The position numbers were made by a program, and so were the translations under genes. This document shows, piece by piece, positions 22,053-31,780 of a stretch of DNA of 35,276 bases. Below the pieces are notes generated by a model. The model searched no databases and was not told where the DNA came from. It saw only the letters and a program-made list of their open reading frames with translations. The DNA lies in the NCBI GenBank assembly GCA_033557685.1, contig JAWQRN010000168.1, positions 1-35,276 on the forward strand. Reading direction: 5' to 3'. The first letter of the stretch is position 1; each line of letters opens with the position of its first letter. This stretch comes from Sperchopsis tessellata (lineage: Eukaryota; Arthropoda; Insecta; Coleoptera; Hydrophilidae).

Positions 22053-22250
22053 ATGTTGTTCCACAAATATTTTTTAATAGTGACCGGTTTCAACACTAGG
22101 TCATTTTCACACTTAATATTTACTCTGGGAAAATTGAGGGCATCACCTGAGACCTTTTTAGACGATCTTCGAGTTCTGCTTGTTCATACAATTTTACAAA
22201 AGATGTGCCTAATGGTGTATAAAAATGATAATATTCATATAACCTGATGG
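22053..22250 (-). repeat. Dispersed insect repeat with a degenerate hammerhead-like core
   Basis: On the minus strand, GTGAAAATGACCTAGTGTT is followed by GAAACCGGTCAC and then TATTAAAAAATATTTGTGGAACAACA. I know this layout from many insect repeats, usually in the form CTGAAGATGACC...GGTCGAAACCGGTC. It can be read as a hammerhead core (CUGANGA, helix II, GAAA, palindromic ACCGGU helix III, GUC). Here C3 and G8 are mutated and helix II is poor, so this copy is probably inactive. The extent downstream is approximate. Confidence 0.45.
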
Positions 22251-22884
22251 AATTCTTTGTATCCGTGATTACTGACGTTATGACTAAATCGAATGTATGT
22301 CATACTCCATTTTCTCTCAGCATATCTATTACCTTGAGGGTTAAAGTACGTAAAAAAATCTGGTTATTTCATGGGATGTTTGAAGTTCAAAGTGTTTGAT
22401 AGGCCTATGTATCAATTGTTGTCGAAATTATTGTTAAATATACATTTATGTGATATTTCATCACTAAGGTTTTCTTGCTTTGTGTCTACAGCCAAAACAA
22501 AACATATTACTAATTCAATTATAAGTTACGCCCATATTTATTTAAAAAATTCATGTTCTAACAGTATTAAGCTTTAACGAAATCATAGAATACATCTTAG
22601 AAAAAATGCAATCGCTTGCAGATATTTTACTATATTTCCTATTGGTGCATAATCATATACTGTAGATCAGCTACTGATTTTTTGGTTGCTTGTAAGTCTC
22701 GTCAGACTATATAAGATTTTTTAAGTAATGTTAATTTCATAAGGAGGTAATTCGTCTAGTGTAGAGAAATGTGACGTACTCATATAAAGTAGGCTTTGTC
22801 CACATTGAGGTATAGATCTAATTCATTTCGTCTATATCTTCTGGTCCAACCCATTATACTATGAAAGATTTAGTAAAAGTAATG
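22251..22884. other. Non-coding DNA, nothing recognised
   Basis: No protein, RNA or repeat signature that I can support. The + frame at 22371-22577 resembles nothing known. Confidence 0.5.
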
Positions 22885-22886
22885 TA

Positions 22887-23168
22887 CAGGGTAATATTTT
22901 CTGGGCGGTTATGTACCATTTTTCCCCCTCAAGCTTTTTTCTAATATAGCATTAATCATTAATATTTATTACTTTAGACTCTGTGTATTGTTTCATAAAG
23001 AGCATAATCCATAGGTGACAAAAATGTTTGAGAGGTAAAAAGTTAACTTCTTCCTATATCACTACAGTTCAAATCGAGGCTGGGCCACCTCTGGTTTCTT
23101 CTTCCAGGCTCTTCGCCAATTTCTGATGCCAAGCAAAAAGTTTACACACCACCCAAAATAACACCCTG
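22887..23168. mobile_element. Mariner-type MITE (CAGGGT ends)
   Basis: The left end CAGGGTAATATTTTCTGGGCGG and the right end read on the minus strand, CAGGGTGTTATTTTGGGTGG, form imperfect inverted repeats that continue into GT-rich and TTTTT-containing sequence for ~35 bases. TA occurs immediately outside the left end (22885-22886) and two bases beyond the right end (23171-23172). The interior (~280 bp) has no coding capacity. CAGGGT termini with TA targets are typical of Tc1/mariner-mobilised MITEs in insects. Confidence 0.65.
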
Positions 23169-23172
23169 TGTA

Positions 23173-24640
23173 TAACGAATGTATTAACTTTTTTCTATGA
23201 AATAACTTCAGGAATTACCTCGTCAAGTATTTTACATTACATGTGAAACAATTTGTATGGTTATGTGTTGTCTGTTTGATACTTCTCACATTCCTAGCTA
23301 AAAATCTTGTATGGTAAATACAGGGGCGCTAAGAAAATTAATCTAAAACAGAACTTAAGTTCAAAATTATTATAATTTGCTTCTTTTGGTAGTTTTAATC
23401 ACAATTAGATGAATTTGGCTGAAAAAGTACATTTTATACAGGATATCTGATAATGCAGACGCAAAGAAATAATTATTTTTAAATTGAATTTTTTTTTCTT
23501 ATTTGCTTTTTCTAACAGCAGTAGATATGTTTTGCTGATATGCGTTGAGAAAAAAGTAAAGATTTAAAATGTTTATTTTTTATCGCTACTTTCAAGTAGA
23601 AATTGTTTTTTTTTAATAAAAAATAAACCAAATAGTTTGGGTTGATCATAATGATTTTGTACCAAATTCAACTTTTATAAAGGAAATTTTACTTTAAATA
23701 CGTACATCAATTAGTGATGTGAAATCAACATAATAGTTTTAATTTTTTTAATACCTTAAACTTAATTAATTTTTTTAAAGCATCTCTAAAATTATTGATT
23801 TTGAGCATCAAATATCCTTAGAAATAAATTCTAATTTTAGCTGATTCCAAAAACTAATTACAATCCATTCACTAATAAATATTAAAAACAGTTACTAATT
23901 GTTATTGAATGGTGTATTAAAATAAAAATAATAAAACCTTTATAGGTAGGTGTTCCATTCAAAAAGAAAGATTTTCGAAATTTCTATAATTTTTTTACTG
24001 TAGCTTTAATGCGTAAGATAACATGAACAAACAATACATATGTTTGAGCTTAAAATAATTTGTTTTTTTGTTTCAAATTATGGATTTTCTCGGAAACGCA
24101 TGCATTGTAACTTTTTTTGTTGGAATAATTGTGTTTATTTTTTTACTTAGTCTAAGCACGGTGATGTACATATTTTCTTTTTAATAATTTAGATTTAAGT
24201 TCGGTAAATGAACTGTGAAATAAATAATAAAAAAAAATTAATGGTGATATATTGTTAGCCTGTTATTTTGAAACAAATAAATTTAGACGAATGTACAGAT
24301 ATCTTTTTTAATGTAGGGGTTATTTAAAGATTAATTTAGTTTCGGAAATCAATTTTCTACTTACTCTTACTTTATAATTTTTAATATGTGTAGATATGAG
24401 CTAAATGTACTATTTTATTATATGATAGTGTAGTTCTCTTTATCTTCATGGTATGCTCATTCAAGTAAGAGTAGCAGACTTTTATAGTTCTATTTTTGTT
24501 CTGTAGTATGTATTTACTGATTATTAACAATATAATGTTTAAAATGTAACTTAACTGTAGTTTTCTCTATACCTTCCACTGCAAAGACCTTTTATATAAA
24601 CAGGCTGGCCCAACGATCTGCATATTTGGAATGTTTCTTT
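23173..24640. other. AT-rich non-coding DNA with possible mariner-type ends
   Basis: No gene seen. TACAGGATATCTGATAATG (about 23450) and TATAGGTAGGTGTTCCATTC (about 23945) resemble single left ends of CAGGGTGTTCCATTC-type mariner repeats. I could not pair either with a right end. Confidence 0.4.
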
Positions 24641-24654
24641 TATATGTAGTGATC

Positions 24655-25260
24655 CATAAAAATTTGAATGGTATTCAATTTTCTATCTATGGATAGAATA
24701 TCTACAGTAGTTATATAGGATGCATTAAAGGTTGTAGGTAATCGGTTTATAGACATAATAAATACATCTTTGGAAATAGGACAGTTTCCACAAATATGGG
24801 AAACATCAGTAATAAAACCAATTGCAAAAGTGTCAAACCCTAAAAAAAAATAAATACATTGTAAACCTATGAGAAAATATTTGAAATTGCTGTGAAGAAA
24901 TAAATTCTTACATATTTTAATGAAAATGAAATTATAGTGCAGAACCAATCAGGTTTTCGTAATTAACATTCATGTGAAACTAATGGACGAAAATAAAAGA
25001 ATTGCCGTTTTCATTGACTTCAAAAGAGCATTTGAGACTGTTGACCGAGAAGTATTATTGCGGAAAATAAAAAATGAAGGAAAAGGTGGAATGGTACAAA
25101 GCTGGTTTAAAAGTTATCGTACTGGAAGAATTCAAAAAACTAAATATGGTAATGAAATATCAAATTAATTGCTGACAGTATATGGTGTGTCTCAAGGATC
25201 TGTGTTCACTGTCTTATTTTACATAAATTTATTTCGTTTGCGGAACTGCAAGAAAGTTAC
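24655..25260 (+). mobile_element. Non-LTR retrotransposon fragment (RT N-terminal half)
   Basis: In the + direction with frameshifts: NFLSMDRISTVVI, DALKVVGNRFIDIINTSLEI, GQFPQIWETSVIKPIAKVSNP, then VFIDFKRAFETVDREVLLRK (motif A, near 25008), GGMVQSWFKSYRTGRIQ, and VYGVSQGSVFTVLFYINL (motif B). It ends just before the FADD motif, where the 104-bp tandem repeat begins. Jockey-like organisation; the clade is not assigned. Both ends are truncated. Confidence 0.85.
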
Positions 25261-25261
25261 A

Positions 25262-25680
25262 GAAAGTTTACTAAATTTTAATTGTTTGATAGTGTGACCA
25301 AAATTCCATCCACACTGAGCTAGTATATGAATTATTTTCTTCAAGAATATTAGATGTACCATGGAAAGTTAAATGAATTTTATTTGTGTAACAGTGTGAC
25401 CAAAAATACATTGACACTGTGAGCTAGTATATGATAACTCTTTTCTTCTCGAATACAGAATGAACTATGGAATGTTTAATGAATTTCATTTGTTTAACGG
25501 TGTGACCAAAAATACGTCAACAATGGGAGCTAGTATGGAAAGCATTACCTTCAAGAATACAAGATGCACTGTGGAAAGTTTAATGAATTTGAATTGTTTA
25601 ACAGTGTGACCAAAAATACGACGACAATATGAGCTAATATATGAGAACTGTTATCTTGAAGAATACTGAATGTACTACCT
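25262..25680 (+). repeat. Tandem repeat, four ~104-bp units
   Basis: Units start near 25262, 25363, 25469 and 25573 (spacing 101, 106, 104). Each contains GGAAAGTTTAATGAATTT, GTTTAACAGTGTGACCAAAAATAC, GAGCTAGTATATGA and CTTCAAGAATAC with scattered changes. A related single unit occurs in reverse at about 26800-26870, and a partial one near 25838. The array runs directly into the block at 25690-26015, and the two probably belong to one element (an LTR or the end of a foldback). Confidence 0.85.
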
Positions 25681-25689
25681 TAGTTTTAA

Positions 25690-26015
25690 GGCCTATTCAC
25701 GATTACCCGAACGTCTTTAGGTATAAAATCTCTCTCTTCTCCCTGTTACAGCGCGTCTTGGAATTACCCACACTGAAGAGGTCAAAGTTTGACCATTTCA
25801 GATAGTCGATCAGGCACGTATTTGTTATACAGTGTGGACGAAAATACCTCTCTGTAAAAGAGAAATTAAAATTTTTAATCGTAGCTACCCCAAACAAGTA
25901 TCTGTCCTATTGTTCCTATCACGTTTGGAAAAACCTATCGGCTGGTATATAAGAGGAGTGACGTCACCCATAATTAAATAAAGCTACTAATATTTAGGCA
26001 ACCCAATATATCCGT
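25690..26015 (+). repeat. Inverted block, left member
   Basis: This block is related to the reverse complement of 26430-26755. Shared words in the same order are GCGTCTTGGAATT, CCTATTGTTC-TATCACGT, TGACGTCAC, AATTAAATAA and TTTAGGCAAC-CAATAT. It contains TATATAAG (about 25948), TGACGTCAC and AATTAAATAAAG within ~40 bases, as a promoter and polyadenylation region of an LTR might. The identity to its partner is roughly 65-75% by eye. Confidence 0.7.
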
Positions 26016-26320
26016 ACAGAAGGGTGGTTGCCGAAACATGGCGTAAACACCTCTTTAAGAAATGGTGTTTTTTTTGCAAGGCTCTGAGGCTCTGAACGAT
26101 TGAAACAAGTGAAAGCATCAAATGACTGTTCTGTCAGATTACTGTGCCTTGTTAGAAAAGGTAAACTTATTATGTTTCTACCGTCCTCATTACGAACATG
26201 TGCCTCAACGAAATTAATCTCAGTCAGGACATTTGGGTCAGCGAAGGTTTGCACAGCGGGTTTTTCTAGTTGCTCGAAATGCACGAAAAGTATCTTCAAG
26301 CAACAGCTACCAATTTACAA
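25994..26320 (-). pseudogene. BEL/Pao-like retrotransposon pol fragment
   Basis: On the minus strand, FVHFEQLEKPAVQTFADPN is followed by VEAHVRNEDGRNIISLPFL, FDAFTCFNRSE and SLAKKTPFLKEVF. The spacing and words (EDGR-hydrophobic-LPF, then RF...LE...L-K...F...Y) resemble the linker before reverse transcriptase in BEL/Pao polyproteins. The conserved RT motifs are absent, so only ~100 residues remain. It is flanked by the two inverted related blocks. A member of another LTR group is possible. Confidence 0.5.
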
Positions 26321-26429
26321 AAAAACGATGTGACTGTTGAGCGAAAGATGTTCGACCTTTTTTTCCATTATCACATACCTGAAAATTGTTAATAGAGCTA
26401 ATCGATTGTATTTACGCAAATTACCTCCG

Positions 26430-26870
26430 CTTATATACATATACATATTGTGTTGCCTAAACGGCAATAGCATTATTTAATTGCATGTGACGTCAAACCT
26501 TCTAACTACGACTATTACAGTACGTGATAAGAACAATAGGGCCGATACTTTACAACGGGTATTGTTGTACTGCACCAGGAGCAAAAACCCGCATCTGTTG
26601 GGCATATTCTCTGTAATCAAACTTTCTCCTTGGGAATTCCAAGACGCATTATAACCGGAAAGGGAGGTTTTTTTATGACCACAGAAGTTTGGGTGTAGTC
26701 ATTCATCAGCCTTCAACGAAGACAGTACACCTTAAATTCTAAACCGAGAGAGTTCATACTCAGTACTCAAACTCAGTTCATCTTGCAATTTTGAAGGGAA
26801 CAACTCTCATACTTTAACTCACAGTGTTGGTGTAATTTTGGTCGCACTGTTGAACAAGTAATTCTTTAAA
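26430..26870 (-). repeat. Inverted block, right member
   Basis: Read on the minus strand from 26870 it begins with a diverged unit of the tandem repeat (GTTCAACAGTGCGACCAAAA, AACACTGTGAG). It then shares GCGTCTTGGAATTCCCAAG, CCTATTGTTCTTATCACGTA, TGACGTCAC and TTTAGGCAACACAATATG with the left block. It points toward the BEL/Pao-like fragment. Confidence 0.7.
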
Positions 26871-27049
26871 CTTTTTGCAGTTGTTGGAACCCATATATGC
26901 AAAAGTCTGCGATATTGGAATTAAGGTAAGCGGAAACATTTTACTCACGTTTGCATACGAGAAATTCACTTCTATTTACACGATTCAGAATCCGCGCCAT
27001 TATATTTTCAGTTCAACTTGGTACTTCGAAGTAAACTCTTGTCCTTGCA

Positions 27050-27272
27050 GGAATGTTGTTTCTGGGTGGAAACCGTGCAGAGGCTCTAATAAGTACCGAC
27101 GTTTCGTCCACTGTTGCAAGGTACATTTTCAAGGCGAGTGATGCTACTTCAATAAATGAATTCACTGCACTCAGTTTAACAGTGGACGAAACGTCGGCAC
27201 TTATCAGAGCCTCTACACGTTTCCATCCGGAAACAACATTCATACAGATAATAACCGTGGAAGTCTATTACA
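27050..27272 (+). repeat. Palindromic repeat, copy 3 (full form) with 13-bp target duplication
   Basis: The element starts GGAATGTTGTTTCTGGGTGG and contains two inverted arms: GCTCTAATAAGTACCGACG, TTTCGTCCACTGTT ... AACAGTGGACGAAA, CGTCGGCACTTATCAGAGC. It ends in the tail CATACAGATAATAACCG and AGTCTATTACA. TCTTGTCCTTGCA occurs exactly at 27037-27049 and again at 27273-27285, a perfect 13-bp target duplication. The target lies just past the end of the antisense non-LTR reading frame at 27290. On the minus strand of the left arm, TTGAAAATGTACC - loop - GGTGGAC/GAAAC/GTC resembles a degenerate hammerhead. There is no coding capacity. Confidence 0.85.
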
Positions 27273-28220
27273 TCTTGTCCTTGCACTTTGGCACTACAAC
27301 CCGGGGTGGGTTTTAGACACCAGTCTCCCCCAAGCTGATCTGCTCTCTGCCTTATTTTCCAAATCGACTATTCTCATGTTCCTTAGGTCCTGCACAACAC
27401 AATCCTTCCAGCGTTTTCTAGGTCGTCTCCTTGCTCTAGGCGTTCCAGGTGTCGAAACGAAGACTCTTTTTTGTGCTCTACCATCTCCCATTATCAGTAG
27501 GTGCCAGAACCACCCAAGTCTTCGCGCTTTCAGGAAGTGTACGACATTTTCTCCTCCAATTAACTCGTCTAACTCGTGATCATACGGAGTACGGTACATT
27601 CCACCTTCGCAAATCTGTCCGTACATTTTGCGAAGAGTTTTCCTCTCGAACAAAAGCGATGCATTCTCGTCCGCAGAAGTTATAGTCCACGTATCTGCTC
27701 CGTAGGTTAGAACGGGTCTAATTAGTATCTTATATATACTCATTTTCACTGAACGAGAGAGCAACGCTGAACGAAACAACCTTAAATGAGCATAGTAGCA
27801 TCTGTTGGCAGCTTGAATACGTTCTTTAATTGTATATGTAATCGTGTTTAAGGAGTTAAATATGACAGCCAAATACCTAAAATTCTCAACACTTTCGAAG
27901 TTATGTTCTGCAACGCAACACCTTGCGGCATTCTTACATTTTCGTTTCGTGATATTTTCATTTACTTGGGTTTTGCTTCATTTATATTAAGGCCAATGTC
28001 CCTCGTGTCTGTTCTACCATTCTCTTGAGATTCCTACTCATTATCAGAATATTATCGGCATATGCACATACTATATGTGATTTTATGAACAGATTCCCAC
28101 CATTGTCAAGGCTACCGGTTGTTGAGTGCAAGACGAGGTTAAATATTAGCGCCGACAATGCATCCCTTGCCTGATACCTGATTTTATTTTTAATAATTCA
28201 GATGTGGTGTTTTGGACTAA

Positions 28221-29083
28221 AGGCGCGTATTCATCTGAGCGCGAACGCGAACGAGGCAAGGCGAGGCCGAACGTTCGTACATATGTGGACGTGCCATCAA
28301 GGCGCGGCTAACAGCATTAGGTTGTGCGACGCACGGTCCGAGGCAATTCGAATGCCATCCGATAGAAGTCGGTACTTCAAAGAAAAATTTGCCTCGCCTC
28401 GCTTCGTTCTTCGCTTGTTCAGTAGATGTTCGCTTGTTCAGTCAGTCAAGTCCAGTGCACTGTTTACTTTAATTACATTAAATGAATACACTAAAATTAC
28501 ATTTAAAATACATTACTTTAATATACATTCGCAATGAGTTGGGACAATGAAAAAAAATTATGTTTTATCCGAGAGTATGAAAAATGGCCCATTTTATGGA
28601 AAAAAGCGATAAACATTATTATAATATTGTTAAAAAAGGAGATACTTGGCGAGAGATAAGTGATATTTTTGATGAAGATATTGCAGTGTTGAAAAAGAAA
28701 ATTGAGAGTCTGCGGGGTTCGCGACATAGAGAAAAAACCGCGTTCTGCAAAGTAAAGGGTCAGGTAAAGGTAAGTTGGACCATTTTATTGTGGTAACATA
28801 GTAATAATATATTATTATAAATATTTGTTTATAACAACAGATTTAAAAGTTCATATATATGATTTCAGGTCAGCAATAACTACAAATGCAGCACTGGCCA
28901 CTACCAAACGATCGACGTCTTCAATCTGACCGAAGATCACTGTTCATACGGGCACACGGATGGATCGGTGCCTCATTCGTTGCCGCGGTAGACTTCGTTC
29001 GTCACTAACAAAATTTACGAACGAGGCATTCGTTCGGCCTCGCCTTGCCTCGTTCGCGGTCGTATTTAGTTGAATACGCGCCT
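28221..29083 (+). mobile_element. Non-autonomous PIF/Harbinger element (863 bp) with TAA target duplications
   Basis: TAA lies on both sides (28218-28220 and 29084-29086). The ends AGGCGCGTATTCA and, on the minus strand from 29083, AGGCGCGTATTCA are identical. The arms continue to a shared CGAACGAGGCAAGGCGAGGC and CGAACG after a short variable spacer. A 3-bp TWA target and G/C-rich ends fit PIF/Harbinger. The interior holds a MADF-like reading frame but no DDE transposase. The ends are strikingly GC- and CpG-rich against the AT-rich surroundings. It interrupts the antisense non-LTR element in its RT region. Confidence 0.9.
28534..28991 (+). pseudogene. MADF/Myb-like DNA-binding protein of the PIF/Harbinger element, frameshifted
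   Basis: From ATG 28534 one frame reads MSWDNEKKLCFIREYEKWP. The next frame (from 28584) continues DKHYYNIVKKGDTWREISDI, FDEDIAVLKKKIESLRGSRH and EKTA. The FI-EY-..P.LW ... WREI ... KK.SLR..-.RE pattern is that of MADF domains. The switch lies in the A-run at 28600-28605, a one-base change. A strong donor GTAAGT at 28770 and an acceptor TTTCAG ending at 28868 would remove a 99-bp intron in phase 0 and extend the frame to TAG at 28989. Harbinger elements normally pair a Myb/SANT-like protein with a separate transposase; the latter is gone. Confidence 0.65.
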
Positions 29084-29620
29084 TAATACTTTCGCAGCTG
29101 AGTTATCCATTATTGACATTGTCAGTCGTACAAGTTTTTCGGGGATTCCCATCATCTGTAGGACCACTTCAAGTTTATTTCTGTTGAAGATATCTAAAAC
29201 TTCTTTAAAGTCCACAAATAAACAGTGCACATTAATGTCATGTTCGTAACACTTCTCCAGCGTTTGCCTAACTAAGAAGATCTAATCTATCGAAGATCTG
29301 TTGTTTCGGAAACCGCACTGGTAATCTCCCAAAACCACCTCTGCGTACTTTCTTACCCTTTCATGTATTATGCTTGATAGTATTTTGTATCCAACACTAA
29401 GAAGCGTGATTACTTTTTGTGTAATGGAAAGATAATACCTAGTTTCCACTTTTTAGGTATCACTTCATTTTTCCAGCATGCTAATATTAATTTGTGTACC
29501 CTTAACAATGTCGTATGATCACTGTTTTTAAGTAACTCAGCGGTGATGTTATCCTCTCCTGGAGATTTGTTGTTCTTTATTCTCGTCATGACTTCCTGCA
29601 CTCAGTCATGACTTATACTG

Positions 29621-31043
29621 TGCTTACCGTGAAGCCGTCTGTGTCGTCATTGTTTCGATGTTCTATGTTTATCGTTCTTCTCTCTTATTATGTTCCTTCA
29701 TACGTTATCGCACCATTTGGCATTTGTAGTAAATTCTTACATACGTAATATTTTTCTCCTTCGCGCGTATAATTAACTATTTACCTAAATGGGAGAAAAT
29801 TTTGGCAATACAGACCTGTAAGCCTGCTGCTGCGTCTTCTTCTATAGCATTACATGCCTTGATGAACTTTGGCCTGCTTCACAACTGCCACCTTCCTCTA
29901 ACATAAACCAATCGCTTCCAGTTTGTTATTATCATGGTTGTTCGATCGGTCAAGGTTTAGTCTATACTCGCCATACTCTAACGAAATGTTCTTTCTCTGG
30001 TCTGCACCAAATTATAGTTTTGAAGCATTTATAGCACACTTGTTTGATTCAAGGATTAACTCGACGTTCGACTATCGGTGATAAGTTGATAAAGTATCCT
30101 TAATAATAGAGAGGAATTGAAATACACCAAAAAATATATGATGATTATATACTACAAAATAATGATTTTAAATTGCGAGAATTTATCACTGAAACTGAGG
30201 GATCTGGATAAACACGCAAGCCGTTACGCTAGCCGCACAGACTGGCCGTTGATCTGAAAATATCAACGCTGCGAAAAGTTGAACTGTTTATTTTTGTACA
30301 CAAGTTAGTGTTTTGGAGAGTGTATTTCAATAAAACCCTTGGTAATAGCATTTTGTTGTTAAGAAATTGTCCTTAGTCTAGAGAAAGAAAATCTCTTTAT
30401 ATTCTGGAGAAATACACTCCAATCTTGTTATATTCAATTGGAATTGCATAGCTTCTCAGAACTTTTGAGGCTGTTTTAGCTTGTGGTTTGTGTTTCTGAC
30501 TCCTTTGCAGTGCTGTTACACTGGCGGTTCCTTGTGCTAACACATCAAGGTAGAAGCATACTGTCAGTTTTGAAATCAGGAAGCGCATATAGTAAGCGTA
30601 TCTGAAACACAGTCATGTACATATATCTAATTATCCAAGAAATTCAATTAAGAGGATCTAACCAGAGGCTGATGGTGTAAGCTGCAAGGTGCGTATATAA
30701 ACATGTACCTAAACTAACCCACTTACCAGTGGCGTGACCACGTTTACAATTTCCCGTATAAAAACTAATATTCTGTAATTTTTAAATTGGTCCTTCGAAT
30801 ATGTTTACTCTCACAAACTCTAAACGGATTATTTAGAAAATGTATTTAAGTAATTTTTATAATGCAAGAGAAATTTATATCTACTATCTTGTGATTGCGG
30901 TATTACGTATCTATATAGGTTAAAGAGGGCAACAATTACACTTAAGAGTTTATGATTATTTGTATGGTCAGAACGCATATGTTATAAATGCGGTATTACT
31001 CTTGAAGTTGTTTCTGAATGTTTGACTTGGTGCAACACAGTGA
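29621..31043. other. Non-coding DNA; start may include the 5' part of the antisense non-LTR element
   Basis: Up to about 29760 the minus strand still gives Arg/Lys-rich scraps compatible with the segment that precedes RT in such elements. From 29760 on I recognise nothing. The minus frame 30397-30588 resembles no family that I know. Confidence 0.4.
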
Positions 31044-31472
31044 AGTATCACTCTAAAACTTACACGTATGTATATATACCAATTCGATGTCATCTATATA
31101 GGATATACAGGTGGTTATAGAGAAAAATACTATCATAGTTTTTATTTTGCATTTATGATGGAAACAAAGTATACATACCCTGATGATAAAGCATCGACCA
31201 AGATACATGGAAGCTGTAGAAGGAAACCGAGGTATTCTTGGAATGCTATTGAGGTGTTAGATTATTACAATATATGAACAATTGCGGCCAATTTAACCTT
31301 TACAGTTAACACCACTTGTGGCAAAAAAAATCCACATGTAAAACACAAGACTTGTACAGTAAAAACAGTGCCCGTTACAATAGCAAAACAAAGATCTTTC
31401 GTTATTGAAGTTACCCATGTACATTTAACAGGTTATGAAAAGATGAAATTTCATGATGAACGGGACCCTTGA
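31044..31472 (+). other. Unrecognised reading frame, open except for one TGA
   Basis: The frame is open from 31044 and has an ATG at 31068 (MYIYQFDVIYIGYTGGYREK). It meets a TGA at 31275-31277 and then stays open in the same frame to TGA at 31470-31472, including NTTCGKKNPHVKHKTC and RSFVIEVTHVHLTGYEKMKF. This gives 134 codons after the ATG apart from the internal stop. I recognise no domain. It may be chance, or the relic of a mobile-element gene. Confidence 0.25.
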
Positions 31473-31780
31473 TACCGACGGAAACAAGTGAAAACAATTA
31501 TTGCCGGAAACAAGGTAGAAAAACCATTAAAATAAAAGAAAGGTGAAAAAATAATTAAACTTACCAACTCACTTGATATTTGGGACTGTCATACTGTCCG
31601 CAGAGGTAATGCTCGCCTTGTGGTTATGTGTATGTATGATCACAGATTTGAAAGAAAAGGTAGATCGCTCTAACTTGAAGGCACGAATTAATTTAAATTG
31701 GAAAACTTTATTTTTAAGTCTGTTAAGGACTGAATTAATTAACATAGGTAATTTTCCCATAACGAAAATATATATAGAAT

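Larger units (their letters stand above)
27290..29620 (-). mobile_element. Non-LTR retrotransposon, antisense, split by a PIF/Harbinger insertion
   Basis: On the minus strand: EVMTRIKNNKSPGEDNITAE and WKNEVIPKKWKLGIIFPLHKK (29410-29600), YQCGFRNNRSSID, CLFVDFKEVLDIF (motif A, about 29200), and LTMSIMDNSAAKV up to 29087. After the insert it resumes with IRYQARDALSALIFNLVLHS (about 28130-28190), then CAYADNILIM (catalytic motif with Asn in place of the second Asp). The C-terminal frame 27294-27872 (IYKILIRPVLTYGADTWTIT, then PRKRWKDCVVQDLR) ends at HPGL. There are numerous stops. RT and C-terminal parts are present; the endonuclease is missing or upstream and unrecognisable. Confidence 0.9.

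Noticed and set aside
23060..23090. GTTCAAATCGAGG looked like the B box of a tRNA or SINE.
   Set aside because: No A box at a proper distance and no cloverleaf; it lies inside the MITE.
25262..25680. Regularly spaced repeats considered as a CRISPR-like array.
   Set aside because: The whole 104-bp unit is repeated, not a short repeat with unique spacers, and the DNA is eukaryotic.
27050..27272. Palindromic repeat first taken as an ordinary DNA-transposon MITE.
   Set aside because: The 13-bp and ~18-bp target duplications and the asymmetric 3' tail do not fit a cut-and-paste MITE.
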